A stretch of DNA of 64,000 nt. Origin: Acidobacteriota bacterium. GTDB taxonomy: Bacteria; Acidobacteriota; Holophagae; Acanthopleuribacterales; Acanthopleuribacteraceae. Both the position numbers and the translations under genes were made by a program. Under the pieces are notes generated by a model. The model saw only the letters and a program-made list of their open reading frames with translations. It was not told the origin of the DNA and searched no databases. Positions 46,472 through 56,587 of this stretch are shown piece after piece; position 1 is the first letter of the stretch; every line of letters starts with the position of its first letter. The DNA lies in NCBI GenBank assembly GCA_030066195.1, contig JASJCB010000011.1, positions 1 through 64,000 of the forward strand. The letters run 5' to 3'.

Positions 46472-47062
46472 ATGATGAGCCTCATGGAAGACCGAGGCCG
46501 AACCACTCAATTACTCAGACAAGCCCGCGACGGCGTCCCCCATGCCGTCGACCTGCTCTACGATCGCATCGGCGCCCGTCTGCTGGCCCTGGTCCGGCTG
46601 CGCCTGGACGCGACCACGGCTCGCTACACCGAACCCGAGGACGTTGTTCAGGAGGTCCTGCTGAAAGCCTTCCGGCACATCGGCGATTTCGAAAAAGACA
46701 CTTCGCGCTCCTTCTTCGCCTGGCTGGCGATCATCGCCTCCAACACCATTCGCGACCTGCGCGCCGGCCTGCTTCAGCAAAAGCGCGATGCCCGCCTGAC
46801 CACCTCGGCGGACCAGGTCTCCATGGAGATTGCCGATACTCATCGCTCCGCGGTCAGCCGTATCATCATCGACGAGAAATTATCCCGCTTGGAACACGCC
46901 CTGGCCGCTTTGAAACCGAGGCATCGGGAAATAATTTTGCTCCGGCGCTTCGAGGAACGTTCGTTTCCGGAGATCGGCGCCGTCATGGATCTTAAGGAAG
47001 ACGCCGCCCGCATGTTGTTCACACGCGCCATGGCGGCCCTCACCCGGAGCATGGAGCCATGA
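46472..47062 (+). CDS. ECF-type sigma-70 family RNA polymerase sigma factor
   Basis: 196 residues. Region 2 covers about 15-95 (YTEPEDVVQEVLLKAFRHIGDF, SFFAWLAIIASNTIRDL) and region 4 about 135-190 (LKPRHREIILLRRFEERSFPEIGAVM). There is no anti-sigma gene. Its stop overlaps the start of a membrane Ser/Thr kinase gene (ATGA), so the two are translationally coupled. In known ECF/kinase pairs (for example ECF43 with PknT in Vibrio) the kinase phosphorylates and activates the sigma factor; the same control is inferred here. Confidence 0.9.
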   Translation: MMSLMEDRGRTTQLLRQARDGVPHAVDLLYDRIGARLLALVRLRLDATTARYTEPEDVVQEVLLKAFRHIGDFEKDTSRSFFAWLAIIASNTIRDLRAGLLQQKRDARLTTSADQVSMEIADTHRSAVSRIIIDEKLSRLEHALAALKPRHREIILLRRFEERSFPEIGAVMDLKEDAARMLFTRAMAALTRSMEP

Positions 47063-49308
47063 ATCACCTGGAACGCTATATCCAGCAATATCTGACCACC
47101 GGCGAACGTCCGGAACCGGCCTCGATCGCACCGCCCGAGGAACTGGCCGCCCTGACCGAGGCCGTCAAGCGCTACCATCGGATAGACGACCTGCTGGAAG
47201 CGCCGCCCGACCCGGTGCTTCAGACCGAACCTCTACCCTCCCCTACCCTGCCGCCCGGTTTTCGGCTGATCGAGGAAATCGGTTCAGGCGGTTCCGGCCG
47301 TGTTTTCAAGGCTCATGATGAAAGCCTGAACCGCACCGTAGCCGTGAAGGTATTGCACGCCTTGGACGAATCCGGCGCCGCGGCCATAATGCGCGAGGCC
47401 AGGATGCTGGCGAGCCTGGATGATCCTGCCGTTACGGCCGTGTACGGCGTTTTTCCCGAACATGCTGCCGTGGTCACCGCCTTCGTTGACGGCTTCGACC
47501 TCATGGAAACAGCGCCGTCTCTAAGCCCCGCGCAGAAACTGCAAATTATGGACGACCTGCTGCGCGCCCTGAGCGCGGCGCATAACGTGGGATTGCTGCA
47601 CCGCGATATCAAACCCGCTCAGATCAAGTTGGACCGCAACCTGCGCCCACATCTCTTGGATTTCGGCCTGGCTCAATACGCGGGCGAGCCCGATCACGGA
47701 CGCGGCACGCCCGACTACGCCGCACCCGAACAGTTTGAAACCCACGGGGTCATCGATAGACGCACCGACCTGTTTGCCCTGGGCGCGGTGTTTTATGAAC
47801 TTTGGTCCGGCCGCGCGGCATTCAGCCGAGGGAGTAACCAACCGGAACATTTTCAGGCCCCTCCCCTACCCCGTGAACTTGACAGCACCGTTCCCGAACC
47901 GCTTCAAGCCGCGATCATGACCTGCCTGGAACCGGCGCCCGGCGACCGTTATGCCGACCTGCAAGCCCTCGCCGCGGATCTGGAGCGTTACCGCCGCGGA
48001 TTGCCGGTCAAGGCGCAACCACGCTATCTGACCGCGACCCTGGAAACGCGGGTTCAGAGCCATCTGGACGCGCTGGAACATTGGCGCGAGGCGGGCCTGG
48101 TCTACGCCGATGAAGCCGCCGACCTTCAGCAAGCCTATACCCGATTGACCAAAAGTCAGGAGGACTGGATCCCCGAAAACCGAAGATTGACCTGGCACCA
48201 GATCGTGCTTTACCTGGGCGTGTTGGTGCTGGCCTTCGGCGCGGGCGGTTTGTTCTATGCCAAGCACTTTATGGACTTTCCACCGGAAAGCCCGGTTTAT
48301 CCGGTTACCGTCCTGGCTTTGGTGTTTGCCGGAACGGCCGTCGGCGGTCGCCTGACGCGCAAGCCCGTTGCCGTGGCCTTCGATCTGGCCGGCATTCTGG
48401 TGCTGCCCATGCTGACGCTTTCACTGTTGACCGATCTGGGTCTCTTCGCCGCATCCGGCCCGGAAGAATGGCAGCTCTTCACCGACCAGGGGTTTACCAA
48501 CCCCCGATTACAAATCGGATTTCTCGTAGTGACCCTGTGGGCCCTTTATCGTGCGGAGCGAACCCAAACCGTGGCCTTGAGCACTACCGCGGCTCTATCC
48601 ATGGTCTGCCTTTCCCTGTGTCTTTCACTAAGCCTGGGTCTGAGACCCATGGTCGAAGAGGGCGCCTGGCATGTGGTCGCCCGTCACCTCCTGCCGCCGC
48701 TGGTTTTCTGTGCTTTATTGGGGGCTCTGGCCGAGCGCGACGGCCGCCGTTATCTGGCCAAACCGGCTTATGTCCTGGCCGCGCTCTGGATCGTCTTGAT
48801 CCCCGAATTACTGAGCCTGAACGGGAAGGCGCTGAGTTACCTGAACCTGAGTTCAACCATGCCGGCCGATGCGCCGGAGGGTTACGACCCTCTTTTCTTC
48901 GACACGGTATTGGCCATGGTCCTGACCGGTATCCTTATCTATTGGGTAGCGCGTAAAGCCCGGGATTTGCCTTCCAAGCTGGTACAACAACCTGCCGGGT
49001 GGCTGACCCAGATAAGCCCCTTCCTGATTCTAGAGCCGTTAGGTCTTTTAGTCGCGAAAGATTTATACGGGGTGTTCTACCACTGGTTCTACCTGGCCTT
49101 GTCCTTGGGGATCCTATTGATCAGCGGCAGATTGCAACGGCGCGGCTTCTACTATGCCGGCTTGTTCAACAGCGCGGCGGCGCTCTACTATCTAACCGGT
49201 CACTACCAATGGCTGGAGACCAGATGGTGGCCTATTTTGCTGATCGGCGCCGGTTCGGGCCTGTTAATGGTCGGTCGCTCCCTTTTTCGTCGCTCTAAAA
49301 TAACCTGA
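47059..49308 (+). CDS. Membrane Ser/Thr protein kinase coupled to ECF sigma factor
   Basis: 749 residues. The kinase domain (about 68-325) has GSGGSGRVF, AVKV, HRDIKPAQIKL and DFGLAQ. The metal-binding Asn of the HRDxKPxN loop is Gln here, which may weaken activity. A GTPDYAAPEQ segment marks the activation-loop end. The C-terminal half (about 375-745) is roughly eleven to twelve hydrophobic segments forming a large membrane domain without a recognisable extracellular sensor. The kinase probably senses a membrane-related signal and acts on the sigma factor encoded just upstream, with a 4-nt overlap. Confidence 0.88.
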   Translation: MNHLERYIQQYLTTGERPEPASIAPPEELAALTEAVKRYHRIDDLLEAPPDPVLQTEPLPSPTLPPGFRLIEEIGSGGSGRVFKAHDESLNRTVAVKVLHALDESGAAAIMREARMLASLDDPAVTAVYGVFPEHAAVVTAFVDGFDLMETAPSLSPAQKLQIMDDLLRALSAAHNVGLLHRDIKPAQIKLDRNLRPHLLDFGLAQYAGEPDHGRGTPDYAAPEQFETHGVIDRRTDLFALGAVFYELWSGRAAFSRGSNQPEHFQAPPLPRELDSTVPEPLQAAIMTCLEPAPGDRYADLQALAADLERYRRGLPVKAQPRYLTATLETRVQSHLDALEHWREAGLVYADEAADLQQAYTRLTKSQEDWIPENRRLTWHQIVLYLGVLVLAFGAGGLFYAKHFMDFPPESPVYPVTVLALVFAGTAVGGRLTRKPVAVAFDLAGILVLPMLTLSLLTDLGLFAASGPEEWQLFTDQGFTNPRLQIGFLVVTLWALYRAERTQTVALSTTAALSMVCLSLCLSLSLGLRPMVEEGAWHVVARHLLPPLVFCALLGALAERDGRRYLAKPAYVLAALWIVLIPELLSLNGKALSYLNLSSTMPADAPEGYDPLFFDTVLAMVLTGILIYWVARKARDLPSKLVQQPAGWLTQISPFLILEPLGLLVAKDLYGVFYHWFYLALSLGILLISGRLQRRGFYYAGLFNSAAALYYLTGHYQWLETRWWPILLIGAGSGLLMVGRSLFRRSKIT

Positions 49309-49485
49309 AAAGCACCGCTCCAAGGACCGTCAATCCCCGAAAAATTGACTAAAGCCAGGGGGACACACTCAAGCCGCATCTATTTCGACCCGAAAAGCAA
49401 CATAGAATGTTAGCGTTCCGTTTGTTTTTGATACGGGGGCGCTGACAGTCAGGGTCACCCGAATGCACAAAAACCAGAGGTCTCG

Positions 49486-52113
49486 ATGGTAGCCGTTGCC
49501 GATGCCGATAAATCGAAGAACGAGCTCATCGCGGAACTGGCCAGTATTAGAAAGCTGGTGCCGCGATTGGAACGCCTGACCTCCGAGTACCGTGAGTCTG
49601 AAAAATTACAAGGGGCGCTCTACGAAATCGCGGAACTGGCGGGCTCGGCTGAGGACATGGACCATTTTTACAGCGCCATTCACCGCATCGTGGGCAACCT
49701 GATGTACGCGCGCAACTTCTATGTGGCGCTGCACGACCTGGAAACGGGCATGTTCGGCTTTCCTTATTTTGTGGATTCGGTGGACACCTCCAGACCCGAC
49801 AAATTGCCTTTCGAAAAGGTCTCGCGGGGTATGACCGCCTGGCTGATGCGTCAAGGCAAGAGTAAGCTGATCACCCGAGCCGATTTGGACCGCCTGGTGA
49901 AAAAAGGCGAACTGGACGTGGTGGGAAAGCCGCCGCATATGTGGCTGGGCGCACCGCTGATGCGCGAACGCCGCGTGGTGGGCGCGATCGTAGTCCAGAG
50001 TTACGCCGACGAGTGGCAATACAGCCGCAAGGATCTGGAGCTGCTGACCTTTGTCTCGCAACACATTTCCACCGCGCTGGAACGGAAGCAGAGCCGCGAG
50101 GACCTGGAACGCGCCGTGGAGGAACGCACGCGGGAACTGACCCAGGTCAACCAAAGCCTGCAACAGGAGATCAAGGAGCGTCAACGGGCCGAGAAGTTAC
50201 AGGCCGCGCTCTTTCGCATTGCCGAGTTGACCAACACCGCGCAAAACATGGACGAGTTCTACAGCAAGCTGCACGCTATCGTGGGTGAACTGATCTACGC
50301 CCGTAACTTCTATATCGCCGGCATTCAGCGCGAAACCGGCTTGTTGCTGTTTCCCTACCGGGTCGACGAGTTCGACGATACGCCCAAGCCGCGCCGCGCC
50401 GGTCGGGGATTGACCGAATACGTCATACGCCACGGCGACCCGGTACTGCTGGATCGAGAGGCCCGCGACCGGCTGGAGGAATCGGGCGAGATTGTGCGTA
50501 GCGGTTCACTGATGGAAAACTGGATGGGCGTACCCTTGCGTAGCGGCGATCAGATCCTGGGTGTATTGGCCGTCCAAAGCTATACCCCGGAGCATACCTA
50601 CCGGACCCGCGACCTGGAGTTGCTGACCTTTGTGTCGCATCACATCGCGGCGGCCCTGCAACGGAAACAGGCCGTAGACAGTCTGCATCAGGCCTATAGC
50701 GAACTGGAGCGCCGCGTTCAGGAACGCACCCAAGAACTCTACGAGGCCAACCGCATCTTGGAATCCCAAATCGCGGAACGCAAGCGTATCGAGCGCCGCC
50801 TGATCCACGACGCTTTGCACGACGCCCTGACCGGCCTGCCCAACCGCAACCTCTTCAAGGATCGCCTGATCCACGCCCTCAAGATGATGAACCGCAACCC
50901 GAACTTCCACTTCGCGGTGCTGTTCCTGGACCTGGACCGCTTCAAGATCGTCAACGACAGTCTCGGCCATCTGGTCGGTGACGAATTATTGAAAGAGGTC
51001 AGTAAGCGCATCCTGGCGTGTATGCGGGAAAGCGATACCGTGGCCCGTCTGGGCGGTGACGAGTTCGCGATCCTTTTGGAGAGCCTGGCTGAACCGGGAG
51101 ATGCGCGAATCATTGCCGAGCGCATTCTTGAACGAATCACCGAACCCTTCGTGCTAGGCGAACAGGAAGTGTTTACTTCCACCAGCATAGGTATTGCCTA
51201 CAGCCACGAACGTTATACCAAACCCGAAGACCTGTTGCGAGATGCGGATTCGGCCATGTACCGCGCCAAGGAAAGCGGGCGCCAACGCATCGAAACTTTC
51301 GATGAAAGCATGCACCGGCACGCGGTGGAGCAACTGGAAATAGAAAGTTACCTGCACCGCGCGGTGGAGAAACAAGAGTTGGTAGTGCATTATCAACCCA
51401 TCGTGCATTTGGAAACGCGCCAAATCACCGGCTTCGAAGCATTGGTGCGTTGGCAGCACCCCAACCGAGGCTTGTTGAAGCCCGGCGCTTTTATCGAACT
51501 GGCCCGCGAAACCGGCGTCATCATCTCCTTGGACTGGGCAGTCCTGGAAACCGCGGCAAGGCAGATGAAAGTCTGGCTGAGCTTGTTCCCCGAGGGCCGC
51601 TCGCCGGTGTTGCACGTGAATTTCTCAGGGAAACACTTCTCCCAGGGCAATTTTACCGAACGCCTTCAAGAACTGATTTCCAAGGCGGGCTTGCCGCCGG
51701 GTCAACTGCGCCTGGAGGTTGACGAAGCGGCCCTGCTGGACAAAACCAGCCTGGTGGACGACACCTTCAACCACCTCAAAAACCTGGGCGTCCACCTGCT
51801 GTTGGACGATTTCGGCACCCGCTACTCTTCCCTGAGCTACCTGCACAAATTCCCCATGGACACCATCAAGATCGACCGTTCCTTCGTGACCCGTATGTTG
51901 GATATTCAGGAAAACCTGGAGATCATACGCACCATTCACGCCCTGGCGCGCACCCTGGAGATGCAGGTCATCGCCGAGGGTTTGGAAAGCAGGGAACTGA
52001 TCGACGCGGTGCGAGAATTGGGCTGCGAGTACGGTCAGGGATATCAATTGGCAAAACCCATGACCGCGGAAGAGGTGACGACCATGCTGCAAAGCGGAAA
52101 GGTTGCCTTGTAG
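49486..52113 (+). CDS. GAF-GAF-GGDEF-EAL cyclic-di-GMP signalling protein
   Basis: 875 residues. Two GAF domains (about 50-200 and 245-390) are each followed by a coiled coil. The GGDEF domain has an intact active site (Gly523-Gly-Asp-Glu-Phe527) and an upstream RESD inhibitory site. The EAL domain begins with Glu651-Ala-Leu and keeps VNFS, DDFG, IKID, AEG and the final Gln-Gly-Tyr. Within it, DDFGTGYSS reads DDFGTRYSS. Both synthesis and breakdown of c-di-GMP appear chemically possible. There are no membrane segments, so it is a cytoplasmic sensor of a small ligand. AGAGG precedes the ATG, and a terminator follows. Confidence 0.92.
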   Translation: MVAVADADKSKNELIAELASIRKLVPRLERLTSEYRESEKLQGALYEIAELAGSAEDMDHFYSAIHRIVGNLMYARNFYVALHDLETGMFGFPYFVDSVDTSRPDKLPFEKVSRGMTAWLMRQGKSKLITRADLDRLVKKGELDVVGKPPHMWLGAPLMRERRVVGAIVVQSYADEWQYSRKDLELLTFVSQHISTALERKQSREDLERAVEERTRELTQVNQSLQQEIKERQRAEKLQAALFRIAELTNTAQNMDEFYSKLHAIVGELIYARNFYIAGIQRETGLLLFPYRVDEFDDTPKPRRAGRGLTEYVIRHGDPVLLDREARDRLEESGEIVRSGSLMENWMGVPLRSGDQILGVLAVQSYTPEHTYRTRDLELLTFVSHHIAAALQRKQAVDSLHQAYSELERRVQERTQELYEANRILESQIAERKRIERRLIHDALHDALTGLPNRNLFKDRLIHALKMMNRNPNFHFAVLFLDLDRFKIVNDSLGHLVGDELLKEVSKRILACMRESDTVARLGGDEFAILLESLAEPGDARIIAERILERITEPFVLGEQEVFTSTSIGIAYSHERYTKPEDLLRDADSAMYRAKESGRQRIETFDESMHRHAVEQLEIESYLHRAVEKQELVVHYQPIVHLETRQITGFEALVRWQHPNRGLLKPGAFIELARETGVIISLDWAVLETAARQMKVWLSLFPEGRSPVLHVNFSGKHFSQGNFTERLQELISKAGLPPGQLRLEVDEAALLDKTSLVDDTFNHLKNLGVHLLLDDFGTRYSSLSYLHKFPMDTIKIDRSFVTRMLDIQENLEIIRTIHALARTLEMQVIAEGLESRELIDAVRELGCEYGQGYQLAKPMTAEEVTTMLQSGKVAL

Positions 52114-52142
52114 GGGGAATAATTCGCAAATAGCGAACGAAT

Positions 52143-52171
52143 CACGGCGTTGCGCCGGTGCTTGTTTTTTT
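52143..52171 (+). terminator. Rho-independent terminator
   Basis: CACGGCG-TTG-CGCCGGTG forms a stem with one bulge, followed by CTTG and seven T, 30 nt after the cyclic-di-GMP protein gene. The remaining 240 nt up to the next gene show nothing recognisable. Confidence 0.75.
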
Positions 52172-52411
52172 GTTCGGTCCCTGGATTTCTGGTTCGAATG
52201 CTGTTATGCTGGCTAGACCAAATCGGGGCATAATGGATGTATGGTACCCTCTGCCTCGGACCACAGCTCCTAATGCCGGAAAGTTCAAGAAACGCAAAAT
52301 TTTAGGTTGTAGGATGTGGCCTGTGTATCGACCAAAAAAGCAGAAAAGCCGTAGCAGGGTTGCGCACAAGGTCATAGCGGCATCCATCCAAAACCTCCGG
52401 GTTGGACAGGG

Positions 52412-54832
52412 ATGATTGTTATCGCAGAGCGGGACGAAACCCGACGCAAACAAATGGTTGAATTGATCAAGCGCGAAACGGGCGCGGCCACGGCGGGTGT
52501 CACCACCGCGCGCGAGCTGATCTGGAACCTCAAGAACATCTCCATGGACCTGGTTTTGCTGAATCCGGACCTGCCCGATATCAACGGCCGTACTTTCGAT
52601 CTGGTGCGCAAGGTCCGCGCGTCGTACAGCAAGTTGGAACTGCCTATCGCATTGCTGCTGGAAGACAGCGAACGCGACCTGTTGCTGCGCGGTTACGGTG
52701 CGGGCATCAACGATGTCATTCGCCTGCCGCTGGACAACGACGTCATGCTGGCCAAGGTGCGTCACCACCTTTCCTCCCGTCGTGAATTCAAACGGGTGCT
52801 GGTCAGCTACTACCGCGATCGGGTCACGTCCGATCCCGATGCGACCGTGAACATCGAAAAAACGAACCTCGGTAGTGACAGCGGGCGCGACCGCCTCATC
52901 CCCTGTGAAATCCCCATGAATCTGGTCGCGGACAAGAAACCTTTCTTCTGCAAGTCCATCTGGTTGACCCACAACAGCGTGCTGCTGCTGGCGTTCCAGG
53001 ACATCCCGCAGGACGATACCTTCCGCCTGCGCCTGCGCAATCCCCAGGGCGGTCAGATCGAACTGAGCGTGATGGAAATCCGCCGCGAGATGATTCGCGA
53101 TACCCTGGTTCCCGGTAATCTGAAGCTGAACCTGCGCATTACCGACGCGCCCGACGACTACGATGACCTGTTCCAAAAGCTGCAACAGGCTTATGCGGAG
53201 CACGGCCTGTCCGGTCTACCCGCATCAGCCGAAGACCACGATCCCACCGGGGAAGAGGAATACTCCTCCACCATGGTGTTCTCCCATGACTCCAGCCTGG
53301 TCAAAGGTACGCGTTATAACTTCGAGAGCAGCCTGGGCCGCGGTAGCTTTGCTTCCGTCTACCTGGTCAGGGACAATATGTTGAAGCGCAACGTGGCCAT
53401 GAAGGTGCTCAGTCCCCATTACACCAGGCAGGACAAGGCGCGTCGCAATTTCCTCAACGAGGCGCAGATCGCCGCCCAGTTTCATCATCCCAATATCGTT
53501 TTCGTCTACGAGGTGGGCGAACTGCTGCCGCGTGATTACAAAAACGTATTGGCCTTCCCCGACCATATCTTGAAGGATCATCCCCAACGGCTGATCTACT
53601 TCACCATGCAACACGTACAGGGCGAAACCTTGACCAATTGGATGGGCAATCACGGTCGGGAACCGGTGGAAAAATACGTGGAGATCTTGGAAAAAATTCT
53701 GGAGGCCATGGCTTTTGCCCACGACAAGGGCGTGACCCACCGCGATATCAAGCCGGATAACATCATGATCACCCAGGACAACAAGGTTCTGGTGGCGGAC
53801 TTCGGCATCGCGACACTCATGCAGACCGAGGACGGCTCCGGCTACGGCGGAACCACCGAGGTGGCCTGTACGCCCAAATACGCCTCGCCGGAACAACTGC
53901 TCGGTGAAGAAATGGACGGCCGCTCCGATCTCTACAGTTTCGGCGTGCTGGCCTACGAAATGCTGGCGGGAAAGGCGCCCTTCGGAGGTCGCACCCTCAC
54001 CGAAATTGCCAAAAAGCACATCCAGGAGAAACCGAAACCCATTCGCAAATACCGCAAGGACCTGGACGAATCACTGGAACGCATCATCCTCAAGTGCCTG
54101 GAGAAACGCGCCGACGCCCGCTACCAAAGCGCCGAGGACATCTTGAAGGAACTGGTCGGCTTCCGAGGCACGGAGAGTGATCGAACGGGTACGGTCATGG
54201 AAGCGTTGGCCAATCTGATCGATCAGGCGATCGTGGTCAACAGCATCGAACAGGGCGCCCGTATCCTGGAAAAACTGATTGCCTTCATCAACTTGCACAA
54301 AACCTCGGACAATGTGGAGGTGATCCGGGCCGTCAGAAGCAAACTGTCCGAGGCGTCGCTGATAAACCTTCTGATCGAGAAGAACCTCAACGAAACCAAC
54401 TTTCAATTGCTCTACCAATTCTTCATGAGCCTGGAGTCCAGCCGGGTTGTCTCCAACCTGTTGCAGTGGTTCTGCCGCGAAACGAATCCCAGAACCAAAC
54501 TGTTCCTCGGGGAACTGGCGGTGATCAGTTCGGGCCGCGATCTGGTCCCCCTGGTAACCTTCGGCCTGGAACTGGCCGATCACGAGGCGTCCCTCCTGTT
54601 GAAAAGTTTCAGCGAGGTCAACCCGCCCACCCAGGAACCCATCTATTTGAACTGGTCCAAACACACGGGTTACCAAACTCAAATGGAACTGCTGAAAGTC
54701 ATTACGGTAGCAGAAAGACCCGAGACCGAGGTGCTGGCCATCTTGGACCACTACGTCAACGCGGGCGGTACGGTTCACCCGGCGGTAGGACGCCTGGCCG
54801 ACGACCTTTTAGGCGAACGCCTGTTGCATTAG
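52412..54832 (+). CDS. Pseudo-receiver / Ser-Thr kinase fusion protein
   Basis: 806 residues. Residues 1-125 have a receiver-domain fold (VIAERDE acidic pair, GYGAGINDVIRLP), but the phospho-acceptor position reads DLVLLN51PDLPD, Asn for Asp, and the conserved Lys is missing. Residues about 155-250 form a beta-rich domain that resembles PilZ. The kinase domain (about 300-570) is complete: GRGSFASVY, AMKV, HRDIKPDNIM, DFGIAT and CTPKYASPEQ. The last 230 residues are helical and unrecognised. It is cytoplasmic. Following a GGDEF-EAL gene, it could be a c-di-GMP-responsive kinase, though the PilZ ligand motif is not clear. The ATG at 52412 follows AGGG closely. Confidence 0.85.
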   Translation: MIVIAERDETRRKQMVELIKRETGAATAGVTTARELIWNLKNISMDLVLLNPDLPDINGRTFDLVRKVRASYSKLELPIALLLEDSERDLLLRGYGAGINDVIRLPLDNDVMLAKVRHHLSSRREFKRVLVSYYRDRVTSDPDATVNIEKTNLGSDSGRDRLIPCEIPMNLVADKKPFFCKSIWLTHNSVLLLAFQDIPQDDTFRLRLRNPQGGQIELSVMEIRREMIRDTLVPGNLKLNLRITDAPDDYDDLFQKLQQAYAEHGLSGLPASAEDHDPTGEEEYSSTMVFSHDSSLVKGTRYNFESSLGRGSFASVYLVRDNMLKRNVAMKVLSPHYTRQDKARRNFLNEAQIAAQFHHPNIVFVYEVGELLPRDYKNVLAFPDHILKDHPQRLIYFTMQHVQGETLTNWMGNHGREPVEKYVEILEKILEAMAFAHDKGVTHRDIKPDNIMITQDNKVLVADFGIATLMQTEDGSGYGGTTEVACTPKYASPEQLLGEEMDGRSDLYSFGVLAYEMLAGKAPFGGRTLTEIAKKHIQEKPKPIRKYRKDLDESLERIILKCLEKRADARYQSAEDILKELVGFRGTESDRTGTVMEALANLIDQAIVVNSIEQGARILEKLIAFINLHKTSDNVEVIRAVRSKLSEASLINLLIEKNLNETNFQLLYQFFMSLESSRVVSNLLQWFCRETNPRTKLFLGELAVISSGRDLVPLVTFGLELADHEASLLLKSFSEVNPPTQEPIYLNWSKHTGYQTQMELLKVITVAERPETEVLAILDHYVNAGGTVHPAVGRLADDLLGERLLH

Positions 54833-54838
54833 TAGCGT

Positions 54839-56587
54839 TTACTTCTCGTAAAACCGCCAGCGGGTGGTGAAGTCTTTGGTCAACTTTTGGTTGGTAAGTA
54901 GAGCACGCACCATTTCAACAGGGATGCGGCCCTCTCGCAGAATCGCGTCGTGGAATTCGCGGTCGGTCATTTTGCCCGACTGAACCAGTTCCTTATGCAA
55001 CGCCCTGAATTGTAAGCCGCCCACCATGTAGGCGCATTGATACAGCGGCCCGTAATGGGGCGACTCCACAAATCGCCGGACCTCGGCCGTTGCGCTGTCG
55101 CGTTCGTGGCCGACCTCGTCAATCAGGAAATCTATCATTTCGTCGGGTTTCATACGCTCCAGGTGGAAGCTCAGCGAGACGATGATCCGCGCGCAACGAT
55201 GGGCCCGCCAGAACAGCATGCCCATCTTGTTCATGGGCGATTTCTGGAAATTCAGATCCCAGAGCAACATCTCCCAGTAAAGCGCCCAACCCTCGCCCCA
55301 GAACGAGGTTCTGAACGGTTTTCGGTGGGTGTTGTAACGACTGTTCATGTAGTATTGCAGGTGATGTCCGGGAATTAATTCGTGGTGCACCACGGCTCGG
55401 GAGAAGTGTTTGTTATTGGCGCGCAGGCTCATTTCCTTACGGGCATGGTCCATCTCTTCGGTGGGATAGGCCACGGCAATATGCCGCTCGCTATAATAGA
55501 AGAAAGGCGTAAAATCCTGGCTCCGAAGCGACATCATGCGGACTTCCCAAATTTCTTTGGCCAGGGCGGGGATGGTTACCAGCTCGTTTTTTTCCAGGAA
55601 ATCGACCGCCTCCAGAGCCATCGCGTAGATCGACTCATCCTGTTGTCCGGGGGTCACGTGATCCTGCCTGGTCTTTTCCATGGCGGCCTGCCAGTCCTCA
55701 CCCAGACCCATTTCCCCGGCGGCTTTTTTCATCTCGGCCTTACACCAGGCCAGTTCCTTGTAGCCGATCTCGATCAACTCCTCGGGGGTGTAGGGGATCA
55801 TCTGGTAGTTCAATTCATCGCGGAAGGCCTCGCTGCCGATAGGATCACCCACAATCGGCGGCGCCTGCCCGGGCTTTTGCTTCAGGACTTTGGTGCTCAG
55901 GAACTGACTGTATTTCTTCAAACTTTCCTGAAACGCGGCCAGGGGTTTTGCTGTCCACCAGGTAAACACGGGATCGTAACCCTGATAAAACGATTGCCAC
56001 TGTCGGAAAGGGCCGCGCAATTGGCCGAGGGTTACCAGAGCGCGGCGAACCAGGGGTTTGGATATTTCATCCTCACTCTTTTTCAACCGGTCGGCCAGCT
56101 CGGCGGATACCTCGTCCAGTTGCCGCTTCATCGTATCCAGATGTTCGGCGGCTTGCCGGGGGTCCAGGGGTTTCATCACCCGGCGGTTCTCTTCCAGGGC
56201 GGCCATGGTTACCGCAAAGGGAATGACGGTTTTGACCTCCTCCTCGCGTTTGGCGCGCTCGGCCAGGCGAAGGGATTCGTTGGTTAACTTATTGCGCAGG
56301 AGAATCCAGTCGATACGACCTGACTGATTAAGGCTCTCGAAATCTACCTTGTCCAACACGGCTCGCCATTCGTCCATGAAACGACCAAGGCGTTCCAGGT
56401 AAACCGACGACATAGGCATATCGTAGAACTCGTTCAAGTCATGCAAATCTGTACTGAAGCGACGCACCAGGGGCTCCATGACATTATCGGACGCGCGGGT
56501 CAACGCCGCTGCCGAGACGTCATCGGAACCGGCGGAAAAACCGAAAAAAGGTGCGGCCAGGCAAACCCAAACCAACCATCGCATCAT
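54839..56587 (-). CDS. Secreted DUF885-family peptidase-like protein
   Basis: 582 residues with a signal peptide (1-19). The family motif H401-H402-E403-LIPGHH and a downstream GEGWALYWE match DUF885 proteins, which have a gluzincin-like thermolysin-type helical fold with a predicted zinc site. Family members are presumed peptidases; the substrate is unknown. It is convergent with the kinase gene, with only 6 nt between the stops. The length is normal for the family. Confidence 0.85.
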   Translation of the reverse strand: MMRWLVWVCLAAPFFGFSAGSDDVSAAALTRASDNVMEPLVRRFSTDLHDLNEFYDMPMSSVYLERLGRFMDEWRAVLDKVDFESLNQSGRIDWILLRNKLTNESLRLAERAKREEEVKTVIPFAVTMAALEENRRVMKPLDPRQAAEHLDTMKRQLDEVSAELADRLKKSEDEISKPLVRRALVTLGQLRGPFRQWQSFYQGYDPVFTWWTAKPLAAFQESLKKYSQFLSTKVLKQKPGQAPPIVGDPIGSEAFRDELNYQMIPYTPEELIEIGYKELAWCKAEMKKAAGEMGLGEDWQAAMEKTRQDHVTPGQQDESIYAMALEAVDFLEKNELVTIPALAKEIWEVRMMSLRSQDFTPFFYYSERHIAVAYPTEEMDHARKEMSLRANNKHFSRAVVHHELIPGHHLQYYMNSRYNTHRKPFRTSFWGEGWALYWEMLLWDLNFQKSPMNKMGMLFWRAHRCARIIVSLSFHLERMKPDEMIDFLIDEVGHERDSATAEVRRFVESPHYGPLYQCAYMVGGLQFRALHKELVQSGKMTDREFHDAILREGRIPVEMVRALLTNQKLTKDFTTRWRFYEK

